Source of the DNA: Adiantum capillus-veneris
Lineage: Eukaryota; Streptophyta; Polypodiopsida; Polypodiales; Pteridaceae
NCBI GenBank assembly: GCA_014529385.2
Contig: CM043963.1
Span: 111,380,912-111,444,911, forward strand
DNA length: 64,000 bases
Reading direction: 5' to 3'
The notes beneath the pieces are model-generated. The model searched no databases, was not told where the DNA came from, and worked only from the letters and a program-made list of their open reading frames with translations. Positions within the stretch are counted from its first letter, which is position 1; every line of letters begins with the position of its first letter. The translations under genes and the position numbers were made by a program. Below, piece by piece: positions 31,892 through 44,834 of the stretch.

Positions 31892-34588
31892 TCATATATA
31901 TGGTCTGAATTTTAATAGTTCTCCTAAATTAAGAGTGCATTGAATGGGTGTAGACATGATCTTGTCCACTTCTAGGGTTTGTTCCGCTCTTTTTATCTGA
32001 GTGGTTTTACACACTATGGATTCATCTTTGTTATCTTCCAAGTAAGAGGCTAGTGTTTTCAAAGTCAATGGTTTAGACATTCCTGAAGCTTCAGAGCCAC
32101 AATCCCCATACAAGGATTGTACATCTATGTCCATATCCGGAGGTAGATTGTCTAACCAAACTTCCTCTATAGCATCTGACTTCAAAGCTAGGCTCCCATC
32201 ATTCATCTCTCTAACTTTTTTCCATAAGTGTCCTGGCCAGTCTTCTTCTATGCACGGAATTCCATCTAAGGCATCTTCGCTGTCAAGAACTATGAGTTCA
32301 GAATCCTTTGTTTCAAGGTGGGGTTCTACCACCACTTTGGATTTTTCTTTACATGTTTCTTCCACAAGCTCCTTAGGTTTTGCTATACTTTTGAGCTTGT
32401 GTTTTTGTTTTTCTAGCATCTCTTGAGTAATTCTTACCAAATTTTGATAAGCTTCAAGCTTAGCTGCTTCCATATCTGGAGAAGGATAGTTTTTCCATTT
32501 GTTTTCCATGTTTTGGCTTGCTTTAAGTCCCACTTGGTAAGCTTCCAAGGCTGCATTAATTGGCTCAAAAATTTTATCTACAAAAATTGATCCTCCAGAT
32601 TTCACTGTGGTTTCCTTGATTTCGCTCCCAGTTTCTTTCACTTTTTCTTGGAATAGTTTCTTTGCTTTCTTCTCGAGTTCAGCCTTTTGTTTATGTTTTC
32701 TCATCTCATACCTTTTGCTTTTGCTTCTCTTGGTCTTTTGAGAGAAAATTTTATTTATTCTCCGAATCATCAGAGGAGTTATGTTTCTTTTTCTTAGTTT
32801 GGGCTCTGGTGATTACCTTGATTGGAACAATTGGTTCACTCTTGGATGAGCTACTAGGTATCAATTGAACTACGTTCACTACTATTTTACCCTTGTTTAA
32901 AGGGTTTTTTGGACAATCTTCAGGGAAGTGTACTCCCTTTTTGCAACATTGTATGCAATAAGCTTCAATTGGCTTAAGGTTCTTGTTAGGCTCTGGGAAT
33001 TCATTTTTTCAATGATCATCTGCACCACAATTATGATAGTTTCCAGCTCTTAGCTTAATCATGGGTCTTACCATAGGAGATCTAACACCTTGATTAGCTA
33101 CATAATACATTGGTGCAAGTTCTGATGTAGTATAAGTCACAGGTTATTTCATTGGCGGTGGATGTGAATTATACCAATCTCCTTCCACCATTATTGTAGA
33201 TGGACTAGGCTCAGCATAGGGTGTAACAGGCACTAGTGCTTGCTCACCTACGACTCCCTCTAAATGCATGTACTTTACAAGCACTGCATTATGTCAAGGA
33301 TATGGAGGTTGTTGACCCAACAAGGGTTGAGGTCTTTCCATACCCATCGGTGGTCTTTGAGCTGGGGCCATATTAGGCTAATGTCTGTGCATGGGTTATC
33401 CTTGTGGCCTCATAGGCACATATTGAACATTCTCATCATACTTTGGTTGATAATAGCACTCATTGGTCTCATGGTTGATCCATTTATCCTCAACTGTACA
33501 CCATTTTTGCGGCCTAATTGGTTGTCCCTATTGAGATATCCCTTGCCCTGGTCCCCTCATAGGTGCTTTTTGCATGTTATTCATCATGTCATTCATCCTT
33601 TTGAGCATGTCTTCTATGGATGTAAGAGGTGCTGTAGCAGCTACTATCACTTGTACTGGTTTGGTGGATTTGTTTTCTTACTTAGATTATCCTTAGGGAC
33701 ATCTTCTTTATTGAAAATATCACAATTGTCTCCTAAGTCAATAGCATCTGACACACACTCTTCTAGGGTCATATGTTTCTTGCTATACAATAGCATGGAG
33801 TTTTTTGTCTAGCAGTCCCTCTAGAAACAATAATACTAGTCTTTCTTCTGCAATTATCTCTAGTTTTGGGCATCTTGCAATGCATTGATTCATTCTAGTT
33901 GCACAATCCCTAATAGACTCACCTTGTTTCTATTTGAAGCTATAGATTTGACCTATTGTATTGTGTTTGTCTCCCATTTTGGAAAATGCAGCTACAAATC
34001 CTTGAGCTAATGTATTTAAGTCCATGATTCACCTTGGTGGAATGTTTTGGAACCATGTCAGTGCTTTTCCTTCTAATTCCATTCCAAATTCCTCAAATTG
34101 AGTATGGAAATCAAATACGCATTCTGCTCTTAGCACTTGTTTAATGCTTGCTAAGTGGTCATATGGATCCCTAGATCCATTGCATTTTTTGACCCATTTT
34201 TGAAAATCAGCTGGTCTGACACCTTTGTTTGGTTCAACTCCCGGTCTCCTGGAGTTGGTCCTATTCTGAGTCCTTCAAACCAATCCGTTGGAAATAGTGA
34301 CTCGTGTAGCCCTGGAAGCTTTAGTGTTACCCTGTTTTCTTCGCGATGAGGTGGTTTCTGGTTTTCTAACATTACTCTCAAAAGATCTCTCGCGGAGTTC
34401 ATCTCTTGAAATAGTTCTGGTCCTTGGCCCAATATCCAATCCCTTATGGAGTACCCTTTGTATTTGGTTTGTTCCACCTCCTCAAGAGTTGTCATAACAA
34501 AGTTATTGTTATAACAATCCCTAAATAGGTAGGTTGGTAGATTTGTTGAACCCTTGTTTTTTATTTTGAAGATATAGATGATCTTCAT
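31892..34588 (-). pseudogene. Gypsy A gag
   Basis: From 34588 downward: helical N-terminal text (YKGYSIRDWILGQGPELFQE), a capsid-like domain with ALTWFQNIPPR, LNTLAQGFVAAFSK, SIRDCATRMNQCIARCP and LLFLEGLLDKKLHA (34060-33790), a region rich in Pro, Gln and Met (33700-33100), and a zinc knuckle YCIQCCKKGVHFPEDCP near 32950. A highly charged C-terminal segment follows (32770-31892: KKAKKLFQEKVKE, VDKIFEPINAALEAYQ). The last motif is shared with Gypsy B. Stops are scattered, chiefly at 33995, 33930 and 33130. Confidence 0.8.
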
Positions 34589-34652
34589 GGGTGTTAGTTG
34601 TCTTGATTTGGCATGAGAAGTCCATAAAATATCTTTGACGTTTCTATCCTCC

Positions 34653-34993
34653 TGTTATTGAGGCACACAGAGAGTGGGAATTACAATTAAATCAACCATT
34701 AAGAGAATGCATCATCTCATTACAGATTCAGAACTGTTTCAGTACCCGTACCAATTCAGAATAGAATCAGGGTACTGAATGGAAACTGAAGATAGAATAT
34801 ACATAGAAACACAGAATCTTCATATCGATAGCCTTGCATTCATCATCTTCATTTCTTACAATGCACCGCCATCAGGTGCGAGACCAACTACTAGGAAGAA
34901 TGAAGAGGTACAAAGCCCTTCACTAATTACAAACTGAAAAGTAAATTAATAAGGCTCACTAACACTTTATTGAAAGAATATGCAAGGCTAACA
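34653..34993. repeat. LTR of element X (left)
   Basis: Starts TGTTATTGAGGCACACAG and ends GCAAGGCTAACA. It is a near-identical direct repeat of 44835-45177, with a small number of substitutions visible. Confidence 0.93.
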
Positions 34994-35663
34994 CTTGGCA
35001 CAATCTGGTGGTAAAAAGTTTTTCCCAAAAAAAACTTTGCACTCAAATCCCACACATCCCTTGTTCCAAAAACTCAGTGCCAACTCCTCAAAAGTAGGCA
35101 AAGTATAGTGCCTAGAACTAAACTCCAAGATATACAATTACATACCTTAAGACCATTAGACACCACCCTTTGTCCCCCCAAAGGATTACATTGATATCCC
35201 AAAACATTGTGCACCACCTCACCATCAAGAGTGATTTACAAGTGCACCATTTATTGGAAACATGCCAGGGTTGGGAACCCATCAAGTAAATCATCATCCA
35301 TAAGAGCTCATACAAAAAACAAACTGCTAGAACCACAGTCCAATGATCAAGTTTTCACTCAACCAAAATTCAAAAAGAAAAAGTCAAATTCAGGTTCAGC
35401 ATCCCCTGCATCCCTCAAATTTGCATTCCTGAAATCTGCAGTACTGAGTTCTGCATTCTTGAATTTTGCATCCCTTTGCAAATCTGAAAACCAGCAAATA
35501 TATCCCCAAAACATCTTCTCAAGTAAACAAGCTGCTTCTAAGAACCATGGAAAAACTGATCCAAAATTTCCACAAACATCTCCCCTTCAACATTCATCAT
35601 TCTTGGAAAATTAAACTCAAAAGAGTCCTCTCTTTGCAACTCAATCACTCCACTCCTCAAAGT

Positions 35664-36202
35664 CTACAACTTTAGCAAGAAAAACATCCAAAACATCAAA
35701 TCTCTTTGAGCTATACAATCATTTTGCAAAATCAGGTCCAAAACCTTCATCTCCTGATCATTATCTTGCAAAATCCTATCCAAACAATATGAAATTAATG
35801 TAATTGAATCATCAAAACCAACATCTCCCATTTGCAAGATTTGATTTGCAATCTCAAAATTCAAGAAATATAAAAATTTGATTTGAGGTTGAGCTTCATC
35901 TGCTTTCGACACTTCAAGATTTGAAGCATCTACAACTTTAAGCTCAGTAACCATCATCACATACTTCAAAAACATCTCCACAATCAATGTTAAAACCAAT
36001 TTGCAGTAGATAACCTTTTAGATAGATCAGGTTTCAATTCAAAATGAGATAGAAACGGTTCAATATGAAAAAACACCTTGCAAACCATCAAATATTTCTT
36101 CTTCAGCATCAAGATTAGATTCAACTATGGACTCCACATCTTCAAAAACAAGATTTTCATGATCTTCTTGACTCATGTCAGCAAATTGATCTTTGCTTCC
36201 TG
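35664..36202 (-). pseudogene. Element X coding remnant, C-terminal acidic part
   Basis: The minus strand reads QFADMSQEDHENLVFEDVES then VESNLDAEEEIFDGLQGV, a stop near 36060, then a leucine-rich stretch with DASNLEVSKADEAQ. Across the Copia insertion the frame connects to 41756-41900, which is Glu/Pro-rich (SEPNPESELVTEPEP). The composition looks like real, strongly acidic coding sequence, but no known domain was recognised. It does not resemble gag or pol. Confidence 0.5.
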
Positions 36203-36207
36203 CATCC

Positions 36208-36399
36208 TGTTGGGGTATAAAGCCCAATGTGGTCGCCCAGGTAAGTGGGCGGGCCGCCAGGTATGTACACATGTTCTTTTGTAAAAACCTAATAAGAACT
36301 CACTATGCTCTACACATTACAGTAGAGCGAGTTCACCATATCATCATGCTCTTCTTCTCGCACTCTCTCTCGCGTCGCACTTCCGCTCGTACTCCTTCA
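36208..36399 (+). repeat. 5' LTR of Copia K
   Basis: 192 bp, TGTTGGGGTATAAAGCC to CTCCTTCA. TATAAA lies eleven bases in. Ends two bases before the PBS. Confidence 0.96.
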
Positions 36400-36401
36400 A
36401 C

Positions 36402-36413
36402 TGGTATCAGAGC
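36402..36413 (+). promoter_or_regulatory. Copia K primer binding site
   Basis: TGGTATCAGAGC, complementary to initiator methionine tRNA, two bases after the 5' LTR. Confidence 0.97.
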
Positions 36414-37490
36414 TCAGATCGAGGCTCAGGGCAGCACTGCAGAAGGCTAGAGTCACCAGCTCAGATTGGAGTGAAATTCGACAGGCGAAGACACGGCCCC
36501 AAATCTCGTGGGCTGCGCACGGAGGGCTCGGTGTACTCAGAATTTCATTCTGAGGTCATCTCGGCCACCGTTCGGCTTCGACAAAGGTCTGCGCAGGCCA
36601 TTTTTGACTACGTGGTCTCGGCGGGTGCAAATCCCCCGACTCTGCAAATTTGGGGTTTTCGGATTACGACTGCAGGTGCTGAGGATATCGACACTCCCAG
36701 AGTGTTGATTTGTGGCTGTCTACACATCGAAGGACGGCTCACAGTTCTTGGAGACGTGTCACATACGACACGAGCGTATCTACACACAGACTGTAGGCGA
36801 CATCCACTAGTTCATCAGGTAGCTTGTGTTTGCTGCTTGATATTCCAGATTTCATCCTGACATTGCATGTACTTCCACATGGGATGTATTGTCAGAGATG
36901 ATGTATGTCTGTTGAGGGTTTGCTGGCTGTGAGTCACGCAGCAAACAACCGTCGCAGCGGTTACAGCATACAGTGGGAAATTTGTGGATGTACGACTTTG
37001 TGGGAAGTCTATGTACTGTCAGATTTACTGCAGCCTTTGTTGAGGGTTGAGTGAGGTTTTATTGAGCTGGGGGATTCTCGAATGTTGAGATCCTTTCGGT
37101 GATACAGGTCTTGGAGCGATCCCTCGAGCACCCTTAAATAGGCAGGTAGGATGTATTGACTGTGAGTTAGATAGTTGGGATTGCATCTTTGCTTTACTGC
37201 CGTTGAGGCATTGTCGCAGTCTATGATCACAGGACAGTGAGAGACAGTACAGGTGCAGGACAGGTTTACCCGCAGCTTACAGTGTCAGAGAGACAGTGTT
37301 TTTTGAGCTATTTTTGGTCTGTTTTTTGAGTACACCTGAGCCATTTTACAAAGGAGACTCTGCCGAAATTTATGCAGAATCTGAAGCTTTCTTGGTTCAT
37401 TTGACAGGTTGATATTGGTTCAGAGGTCAGTTTATAGGGGAAACTCTGCCGAAATTTTCCCAGGAAAGTAAACCACTATGAAGCGTAGCT
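36414..37490 (+). other. Copia K leader
   Basis: About 1.08 kb between the PBS and the gag ATG, long for a Copia element. No conserved coding sequence was seen; it presumably holds packaging signals. Confidence 0.7.
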
Positions 37491-40400
37491 ATGGCTGGAT
37501 CACAGGACACTGCTCTTTACAATATCAAGAAGCTGGATGGAACCAATTTCCCATTGTGGAAGAAGCAGATTTGGCACGTGTTGGTACAAAAGAAGCAGAT
37601 AAAACCTATAAATCTCAAGGGGATAAAACCAGAAGATATGGACGAAGATGAATGGAGCGAAATGGATGAATTGGCACTTTCTACCATTATGCTGACTTTG
37701 GCAGAAAGCGTTTACTTCAATGTAGCAGACGAGATGTCGGCTTATCAAGCATGGTTAAAGCTCAGTGATCTTTATGAGAAGCAGAGTGCAGCTTCACAGG
37801 TATACTGGATTAAGAAGCTTGTTGACTTGAAGATGAAAGAAGGGACACCTATGTCCAATCATTTGAATGAATTCAACACAATCTATAGTCAGTTGTCAGC
37901 TCAAGGTGTCAAGTTTGATGAACCTGTTAGAGCTATGTTCCTGTTGATCAAACTGCCGGAAAGTTGGGACACTTTTTGCACAGCTTTGAGTAATTCTGCA
38001 CCTCCAGATGGTTTGAACATAGCAGGTGTAGAAGGAAGTCTGCTTACTAAAGAAACCAATAGAAAGACAATGGACAAAGGCAAAGGAACAGCCTTAGTTG
38101 TCAGGGGAAGGACCAAAGAAAAGTACAAAGGTGGAAAGAGGAATCAGTCTCGTAGCAAGTCCCGCAGTGCTAAAGGCAAGAGTGACATAGAATGCTACCA
38201 TTGTGGCAAGAAGGGTCACATGAAAAGAGACTGCAGAGAATGGAAAGCAAAAAAAGGCAAAGAGAACGCTGAAGACCATGGTGAGAAGAACAAGTCCTCA
38301 GTGAAGATCCACGAAATAAATGTGACAAACACTGTTGCAGAGGATGACAGTCTAGTGTCAGGAGACATCTACTTCTTGAAGAATACAATGGACTCAGCTC
38401 TTCTTACAGCATCTGATGGAAATGCACTGAGTGACTGGATTATAGACTCAGGGGCATCACTTCATGTGTCTCCAAACAAGGAGTGGTTTACCTCTTATGT
38501 GACCACTAAAGATCATGTTCGGCTAGGCAATGGGTAGACATGTGAGATCTTAGGTGTTGGAGATGTTCAATTGAAGTTTCAGAATGGCTCTTCTTTCACG
38601 CTGAAGAATGTGAGACATGTTCCCGCAATTACAAAGAGCTTGATCAGCACAGGTTTACTTGATGATGCTGGCTATGTCACCACTTTTGGACAGAACATGT
38701 GGAAGATATCCAAGGGTTCTATGACAGTAGCACATGGAGTAAAGTCTGGAGGATTTTACATGATTTATGTATCAAATGTCTCTAAAAATGTAATCAATGT
38801 AAGCGAGCAGCCGAACGTTTCTTTGTGGCATAGCCGGTTAGGACATATGTCCAAGAAGGGAATGGAAATCTTGTCTCGTTCTGGTTATTTCCTGGCTTTT
38901 CATTTAATGATTTTGAATTCTGTGAACATTGTATGTATGGTAAGCAAACACAGCAACCACATAAGCATAGAAGCAGTAGAAGAGATACACAGTTGGCACT
39001 TGTTCATAGTGATTCGTGTGGACCTATGCCTAACCTATCTCTAGGGGAAGCTTCTTACTTTATGACATTTATAGATGATTACTCGAGGAAAGTATGGGTT
39101 TACTTTCTCAAGCACAAGGATGAAGCGTTTAGTGTTTTCAAAACGTTTGTGACACTTGTGGAGAATCAGAGTGGCAAGAAGCTTAAATGCTTACGCACTG
39201 ACAATGGTGGAGAGTATGTTTCAAAGGCCTTTCAAGACTTTTGTGAGTCAAAAGGTATAAAACGTGAACTTACTGCTCCTTACAATCCTCCTCAAAATGG
39301 TGTTGCTGAGAGGATGAATATGACCATACAAGAGAAGGTCAGAAGTATGTTGTCTAATGCACAGCTGCCAAATGGGTTTTGGGCTGAAGCTGTATCAATA
39401 GTTGTTCATCTTGTAAATAGATCTCCTAGCAAGGTTTGGCAGAAGGATTCAGTGCCAGAGATGGTATGGTCAGGCAAAATGCCCTCATACAAGCATCTCA
39501 GAGTCTTTGGCTGTGAGGCATATACTCACGTTCCAAAGGAATTTAGGAACAAACTTGAGCCAAAGAGTAGAAAGTGCATCTTTCTAGGCTATGGTAATTC
39601 TGGTGAGATGGGGTACAGACTTTGGGATCCCGAATCCAGAAAGGTTGTCCGCAGCAATGATGTTCACTTTAATGAATCCAAATATCATTCTAAACCAGAG
39701 AGGGTTGAGGAGATTAGAAGAGTTGTCTTCCAAGAAGATGGACCTGCACGTGCAAGACAAAATGTCAGGGCTCAAGAGGAGCAAGGACAGGATAGAGTGG
39801 AACCACAGGTTGTGGCTGAGCCTGAGCCACCTATTGTGCGTAGATCTGGACGTATCACGCGACCTCCTGATAGGTTTGTTCCATCTATGAACTATGTCAT
39901 GTTGACTGATTGCAATGAGCCTTCATGTTACAAGGAAGCAGTGCAAATGAAGGACTCCGGGAATTGGCAATTGGCCATGCAGTCAGAGATGACATCTCTG
40001 CATAAAAACCAGACATGGAAGCTAGTTAAATTACCACGGGGCAAAAAGGCTCTACCTTGTAAATGGGTTTACAGGTATAAGATCACCGCTCATGATAGTC
40101 AGCCAAAGTACAAAGCAAGGCTTGCTGCCAAGGGCTTTAAGCAAGAACAAGGCATTGACTTTGAGGAAGTCTTCTCTCTGGTGGTCAAGATGACTACATT
40201 GAGATGCTTTCTTGCATTGGTTGCCATATTAGATTTGGTGTTGCACCAAATGGATGTCAAGACAGCGTTCTTGCATGGTGATTTAGATGTGGAAATTTAC
40301 ATGCAGCAGCCAGAAGGGTTTGTTGAGAAAGGCAAGGAATATTGGGTATGCCAGTTGTTAAAGAGTCTTTATGGCTTAAAACAATCACCGAGGGCATGGT

Positions 40401-41469
40401 ACCATAAATTCCACAAGTTTATGCTTTCTCAAGGCTACAAACGTAGTGAGTTCGATCACTGTCTATATACAAAGAAGGCTAAGGATGGCAATTGGCTGAT
40501 CCTTATTTTGTATGTGGATGACATGTTGATTGCTGGCAAGCACTTGGAAGAAATTTCAGCTTTGAAGTCAAAGATGGAAAAATCGTTTGACATGAAAGAC
40601 ATGGGTGAGACAAGTCATATACTTGGGATGCGCATTGAGAGAGACAGATCAAAGAAGTTGATTTGGTTATCTCAAACAGAGTATATTGACAAGGTTTTGC
40701 AACGTTTCAATATGGAGAAGGGAAAGGCATTGAGTGTTCCATTGCCACCATATGTGAAACTTAGCAAACAAGATTGTTCTGTGTCTGAGGAAGAACAAGC
40801 TGAAATGGATAAGATTCCATATGCGTCTGCAGTGGGTATCTTGATGTATGCAATGATTGCTACTCACCCAGACATTGCATTTGCAGTGGGAGTAGTAAGT
40901 CGATACATGTCAAACCCAGGCAAGAAACATTGGGAGACAGTGAAAGGAATATTGAGATACCTGAAAGCTACAAAGAGTATGCGTATATGCTATGGAAGTC
41001 AAGAGCTAAGTGTAAAGGGTTTACAGACTCAGATTATGCACGTGACTTAGACAACCGAAGGTCTACGTCAGGGTATGTCTTTACATTGGCTGGTGGAGCA
41101 GTATCATGGCGTTCTAGATTACAAGATTGTGTTACTCAGTCTACTACAGAGGCTGAATATGTTGCAGCATCAGAGGCATGCAAAGAATCAATTTGGCTTA
41201 ATCGACTAGTAACATATTTGGGAATGAAAGAAGAGATGCCTGTGTTATATTGTGATAGTCAAAGTGCTATACAATTGGCTCGCAATCCAGTTTATCACTC
41301 AAAGACAAAGCATGTGGATGTGAAGTATCATTTCATCAAGGAAATGCTCGAGGATAAGCAACTTCAGCTTGTTAAAGTTCACACCACAGAAAATCCTGCT
41401 GATCTACTTACAAAAGGACTTCCCTCAGAGAGCTTTGCGCATTTTCGCAAGCAGTTAGGTGTAGGGTAG
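37491..41469 (+). pseudogene. Copia K gag-pol polyprotein
   Basis: The ATG at 37491 opens a capsid-type gag (LDGTNFPLWKKQIWHVL, WDTFCTALSN), then CYHCGKKGHMKRDC (CCHC), protease DWIIDSGASLHVSP, the pre-integrase HH-CC region (LWHSRLGHMSKKGMEIL ... FCEHCMYGK), integrase core (FMTFIDDYSRKVWVYF, LRTDNGGEYVS, NGVAERMN), RT (KWVYRYKITAHDSQPKYKAR, LYVDDMLIAGKH with intact YVDD) and RNase H (ADLLTKGLP end). Three lesions: an in-frame TAG at 38535-38537, a one-base loss near 38888, and a one-base loss near 41019. The length, about 1320 codons, and the Copia order INT-RT-RH are normal. The pol stop is TAG at 41467. Confidence 0.96.
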
Positions 41470-41547
41470 TACATCACTTCTCTACATCTCTTGTATATTA
41501 GCTTGTATAGTAGCTTCTCTCACACTTAAAGTACCACATTGGACTTT

Positions 41548-41558
41548 AAGTGGGAGGT
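41548..41558 (+). promoter_or_regulatory. Copia K polypurine tract
   Basis: AAGTGGGAGGT immediately before the 3' LTR, the typical purine-rich primer site for second-strand synthesis in Copia elements. Confidence 0.85.
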
Positions 41559-41750
41559 TGTTGGGGTATAAAGCCCAATGTGGTCGCCCAGGTAAGTGGG
41601 CGGGCCGCCAGGTATGTACACATGTTCTTTTGTAAAAACCTAATAAGAACTCACTATGCTCTACACATTACAGTAGAGCGAGTTCACCATATCGTCGTGC
41701 TCTTCTTCTCGCACTCTCTCTCGCGTCGCACTTCCGCTAGTACTCCTTCG
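41559..41750 (+). repeat. 3' LTR of Copia K
   Basis: 192 bp, four differences from the 5' copy, including the last base (CA to CG). Followed by the target repeat CATCC. Confidence 0.96.
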
Positions 41751-42056
41751 CATCCCTCTTCAAGTCTCTTCTACAAATCAGTAAACTTTCCTCTTCTTCA
41801 AGTAATTTCAGGTTTTCAAGTCCATTTTCAGATTCAAGTACACATTCAGGTTATGGTTCAGGTTCAGTAACAAGTTCAGATTCAGGGTTAGGTTCAGATC
41901 CAAATTTAGAGTCGGGTACACATTGAGGTCCAGTTAGCAGGTTTAGTTTTATATTCCAATTTAGGTTCCTTTAGAAAACTCTTGAACATTTCCAATATCT
42001 TTGCATGTAGATGCAACACTCGTAAGACCTGATTTATAGTCAGTATGCCAAAACCA

Positions 42057-43287
42057 TTAATTCTCCTGAAAATCTTGATTCAAGAAACATCCAAACTGAT
42101 CTGCTTCTTCATCAAATTGATTTGATTCAAGGCTTGAAAACAAACACATAAAAGACACCACCAAGATGGCTTGCACATATTTTCTCTTGAAAACATAAAG
42201 AAATCCATCTTTTAGTCGCAAATCTCTCCAATCATTGATATCTCCCTGAAACTGACAACTTTTGACTTGTGTCCTTGAATTTTCTTCCACTTCTTCTGGT
42301 CTTGCATAAAGCACATATTATGCATCATATCTCCTTCATTGACAACATCACAGACAAAGAATCTCCAAGAAAACCCACTTGATCGTCATCAAGAACTTTT
42401 AAAATACTTGCATCATCATCTGTCAAAACCATCTCCTCAGCATCATAAACACCATTCACAACATTGACATCAGGCTCATGACCACATAAGTAATACAAAT
42501 CTTCAAGAATACCATCAAGAACTGAAATTCCTTGGAAAAAGGTGGACTTCCAATCTCCTTGACTGAATTTGTAAAAGCACCAATATCATAAAGATCATCT
42601 AAGACAACATCATCATTCAAGATACCTTCCACAACATCAAGCTTTAATAAAGAAGATTTCATATTCTTGATTTGAGTAAGTTGAAGATTCAAATCCTCAA
42701 TTTGATTATCCTTACCCAAAACAACTTGCTTAAGAGCATCTTGAACTTCATAACTATAAGAAATATGCAAGTCAGCTTCAGTTTGAACCTGAGAAATCTC
42801 CACCATCAATGATGCATTCTCTTTCTGAAGCTGCCTCATTTTGGAAACCTCTTCATTTGCCGCAACCATACTTGAATGCCTCTCATTATCAAATTCTAAT
42901 GCAAGATTGTTGATCATCTCCGCTTGAGAAATAGCAAGACTTTGATATTCAGCAAATTCAGGTACTAAATTCCTTTGCAAATCAGTTTTTTGCGAATCAA
43001 GGACCTGAATTTTGAAACTTTGCAAATCGGCAACCTTCGGTATCAAAACTTGTAATTAAAGGACCTGAAATTGAAGATCTTTGTCTTCACAACTTGAATA
43101 ATTCATCCACTCTTGGAAATTGGCTTTCAGTCTTCAAAACACCAAAAAACTCTTCTCCATCAACACAAACAACTTTCAAGCTGTCACCTATGGAATAATC
43201 TTCATGAAGATACATCAAAAACTGATTCATCACATCATCCTCATCATCGGCACACTTTGTGTCTTCATGTATATTCATCTCCTCCAC
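42057..43287 (-). pseudogene. Element X coding remnant, coiled-coil part
   Basis: Three open pieces lie in series. 43287-43087: MEEMNIHEDTKCADDEDDV, VVCVDGEEFFGVLKTE. 43046-42456: a coiled coil with SQAEMINNLALEFDNER, MRQLQKENASLMVEISQV and DNQIEDLNLQLTQIKN. 42314-42057: a shorter piece with SCQFQGDINDWRDLRLKDGF. Heptad spacing of L/I/V over about 120 residues supports a coiled coil. Nothing points to a retroviral function. Frame breaks separate the pieces. Confidence 0.55.
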
Positions 43288-43574
43288 TTTAATACACTGT
43301 AATCTGATGTCTCCCTGAAGACCTCTTCAAGATTGATGTCCAATGTTGGCATATGGGTTTGTATGGGATATTGGTGGCTTCTCTTGCTCACCCCCACTTG
43401 GATTTTCTTCTTCTCAATCATCAATTCTTCTTTTGGATAACGTGTTCTCTTCCTGCAAAGAGGTGAGTATCTTCAATGTGAGGTTTGGGGATAGCTGGCA
43501 GTCCTCTTGGCTCCTTTGGCTCACGAGCTACCCCTGGCTTCCTCCTTCTTCCTTCATCATTGTTTGGACTTCAT

Positions 43575-44216
43575 CTCCCTTGCATTGAACAACATCTCCT
43601 TCTTAACCAACTTCTTATCTTCAATAATCTGCTTATCTACAACTTTGATCCCATATTCAAGAACATCAAAATCAGGTTGAAAAACTTCAGATGTTGACAA
43701 ATCAGATTCAGGCTTTGAAATATGAGATTTTGAAACTGCAGGTGCTTGAAAAACTATTGGTAACTGAAAACCAACAACATGAGACTATTTCAAGTTGGAA
43801 ATAATAATAGGTTGTTGAAAACACCATTGAGAATCATCATCATCGCTTGCATCATCCACAAAATCATCTTCATACTCCTCAATTACATTCTTAGCCGCTA
43901 CTTGCAACATTCGGGTCCCTCGTTCACTAGAGCATGACTTCCTTCTCTTGCCATTACGACATTTATGCCGTTCGCATGCTTCATCAAGAAAATCAAAGAA
44001 TTCTTCCAAATCCTCTTTAGCTTCAGCAGAGTCCTTATAGCTTAATGCATCTTGGAAAGATTTTATGATGCGATAGAGGCTCTTACATAGTTTTGGCATG
44101 CAATTCTTCACACATACCTCTTTCTTCAGACAAAGCATACACATATAAGGACATTTCTTGATGGAATGGCCATGCTTTTAAAAAATAAGACATTGCTTTT
44201 TCTTCTTCTTCTTTGC
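43575..44216 (-). pseudogene. Element X Cys/His-rich basic-acidic protein
   Basis: From the ATG at 44216 the minus strand reads MAKKKKKKQCLIF, a stop (TAA), KHGHSIKKCPYMCMLCLKKE, then a cysteine-containing region (CVKNCMPKLCKSLY), RNGKRRKSCSSERGTR, and a strongly acidic part (EEYEDDFVDDASDDDD). After a TAG at 43785 the same frame goes on with FQLPIVFQAPAVSKSHIS. The KHGH-x4-C block resembles a zinc knuckle with one Cys replaced. The two stops are single-codon changes in an otherwise consistent frame of about 210 codons. The family was not recognised; it could be a captured plant gene or a private gag. Confidence 0.5.
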
Positions 44217-44834
44217 CATTGAGTAGAAACTAAAGAAAAAGAGACAAATAGTATACCCATACTCAAGGAATCAGCATTACACTGCATAAAACTTAAATTT
44301 CCTGCAAACTATTAGGGAAACTGCCTAAAACTATCATCAGGAAGTTGTCAGAAAACAACCTAAAGTTTTGGCAAACTGCCTAAAATTATCAAGAAGCTGT
44401 TTGAATTTCCTGTAAATTGTCAAGAAAACACCCTGCATTGCTTAAAAATGCCATTAGGTTGCAAAAATGACCCTGAAAACATCAGGAAAACACCCCACTT
44501 GCTGAAAAATGCCAAATTTTTCCGAATGCCTTGAAACCAAAAATGCCCTGAATAGAACTATGTTTCCACTCCTTAATTTTCCACTTCTAACAAAAACCAG
44601 CAAAGGATTGTCAAGTGTTAAGTCACAGGAAGTTTTGAAGCATGCTATTCCAATGACAAAAATCTTGAAGGAAAATCAGATTGTACTCCTCTTGTTCTTC
44701 CTCCTCTGACTTCCAATTGGAGAATGCTTATTGCAAAAAAACTTCAGGTTCACAACGCCATATGCCCCAACTAGACCCCATTGCCCATTAAGGCTTTGAT
44801 CAAGGTTTGCTCCACAATCATCAGGATTGCCAAG

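Larger units (their letters stand above)
36208..41750 (+). mobile_element. Complete Copia element K with TSD
   Basis: 5543 bp with 192 bp LTRs, an initiator-Met PBS, a polypurine tract and one gag-pol region. The target repeat CATCC is at 36203-36207 and 41751-41755. The LTRs differ at 4 of 192 positions, so insertion is fairly recent relative to its neighbours. It lies within element X, itself inside Gypsy A. Three lesions inactivate the coding region, but every domain is present. Confidence 0.97.

Noticed and set aside
32127-32426. Serine-rich plus-strand open frame
   Set aside because: It is antisense to the gag C-terminal region of Gypsy A.
34994-35020. PBS for element X on the plus strand
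   Set aside because: TTGGCACAATCTGGTGG matches no tRNA 3' end known to me, and the opposite inner flank also starts CTTGGCA, so neither can be called.
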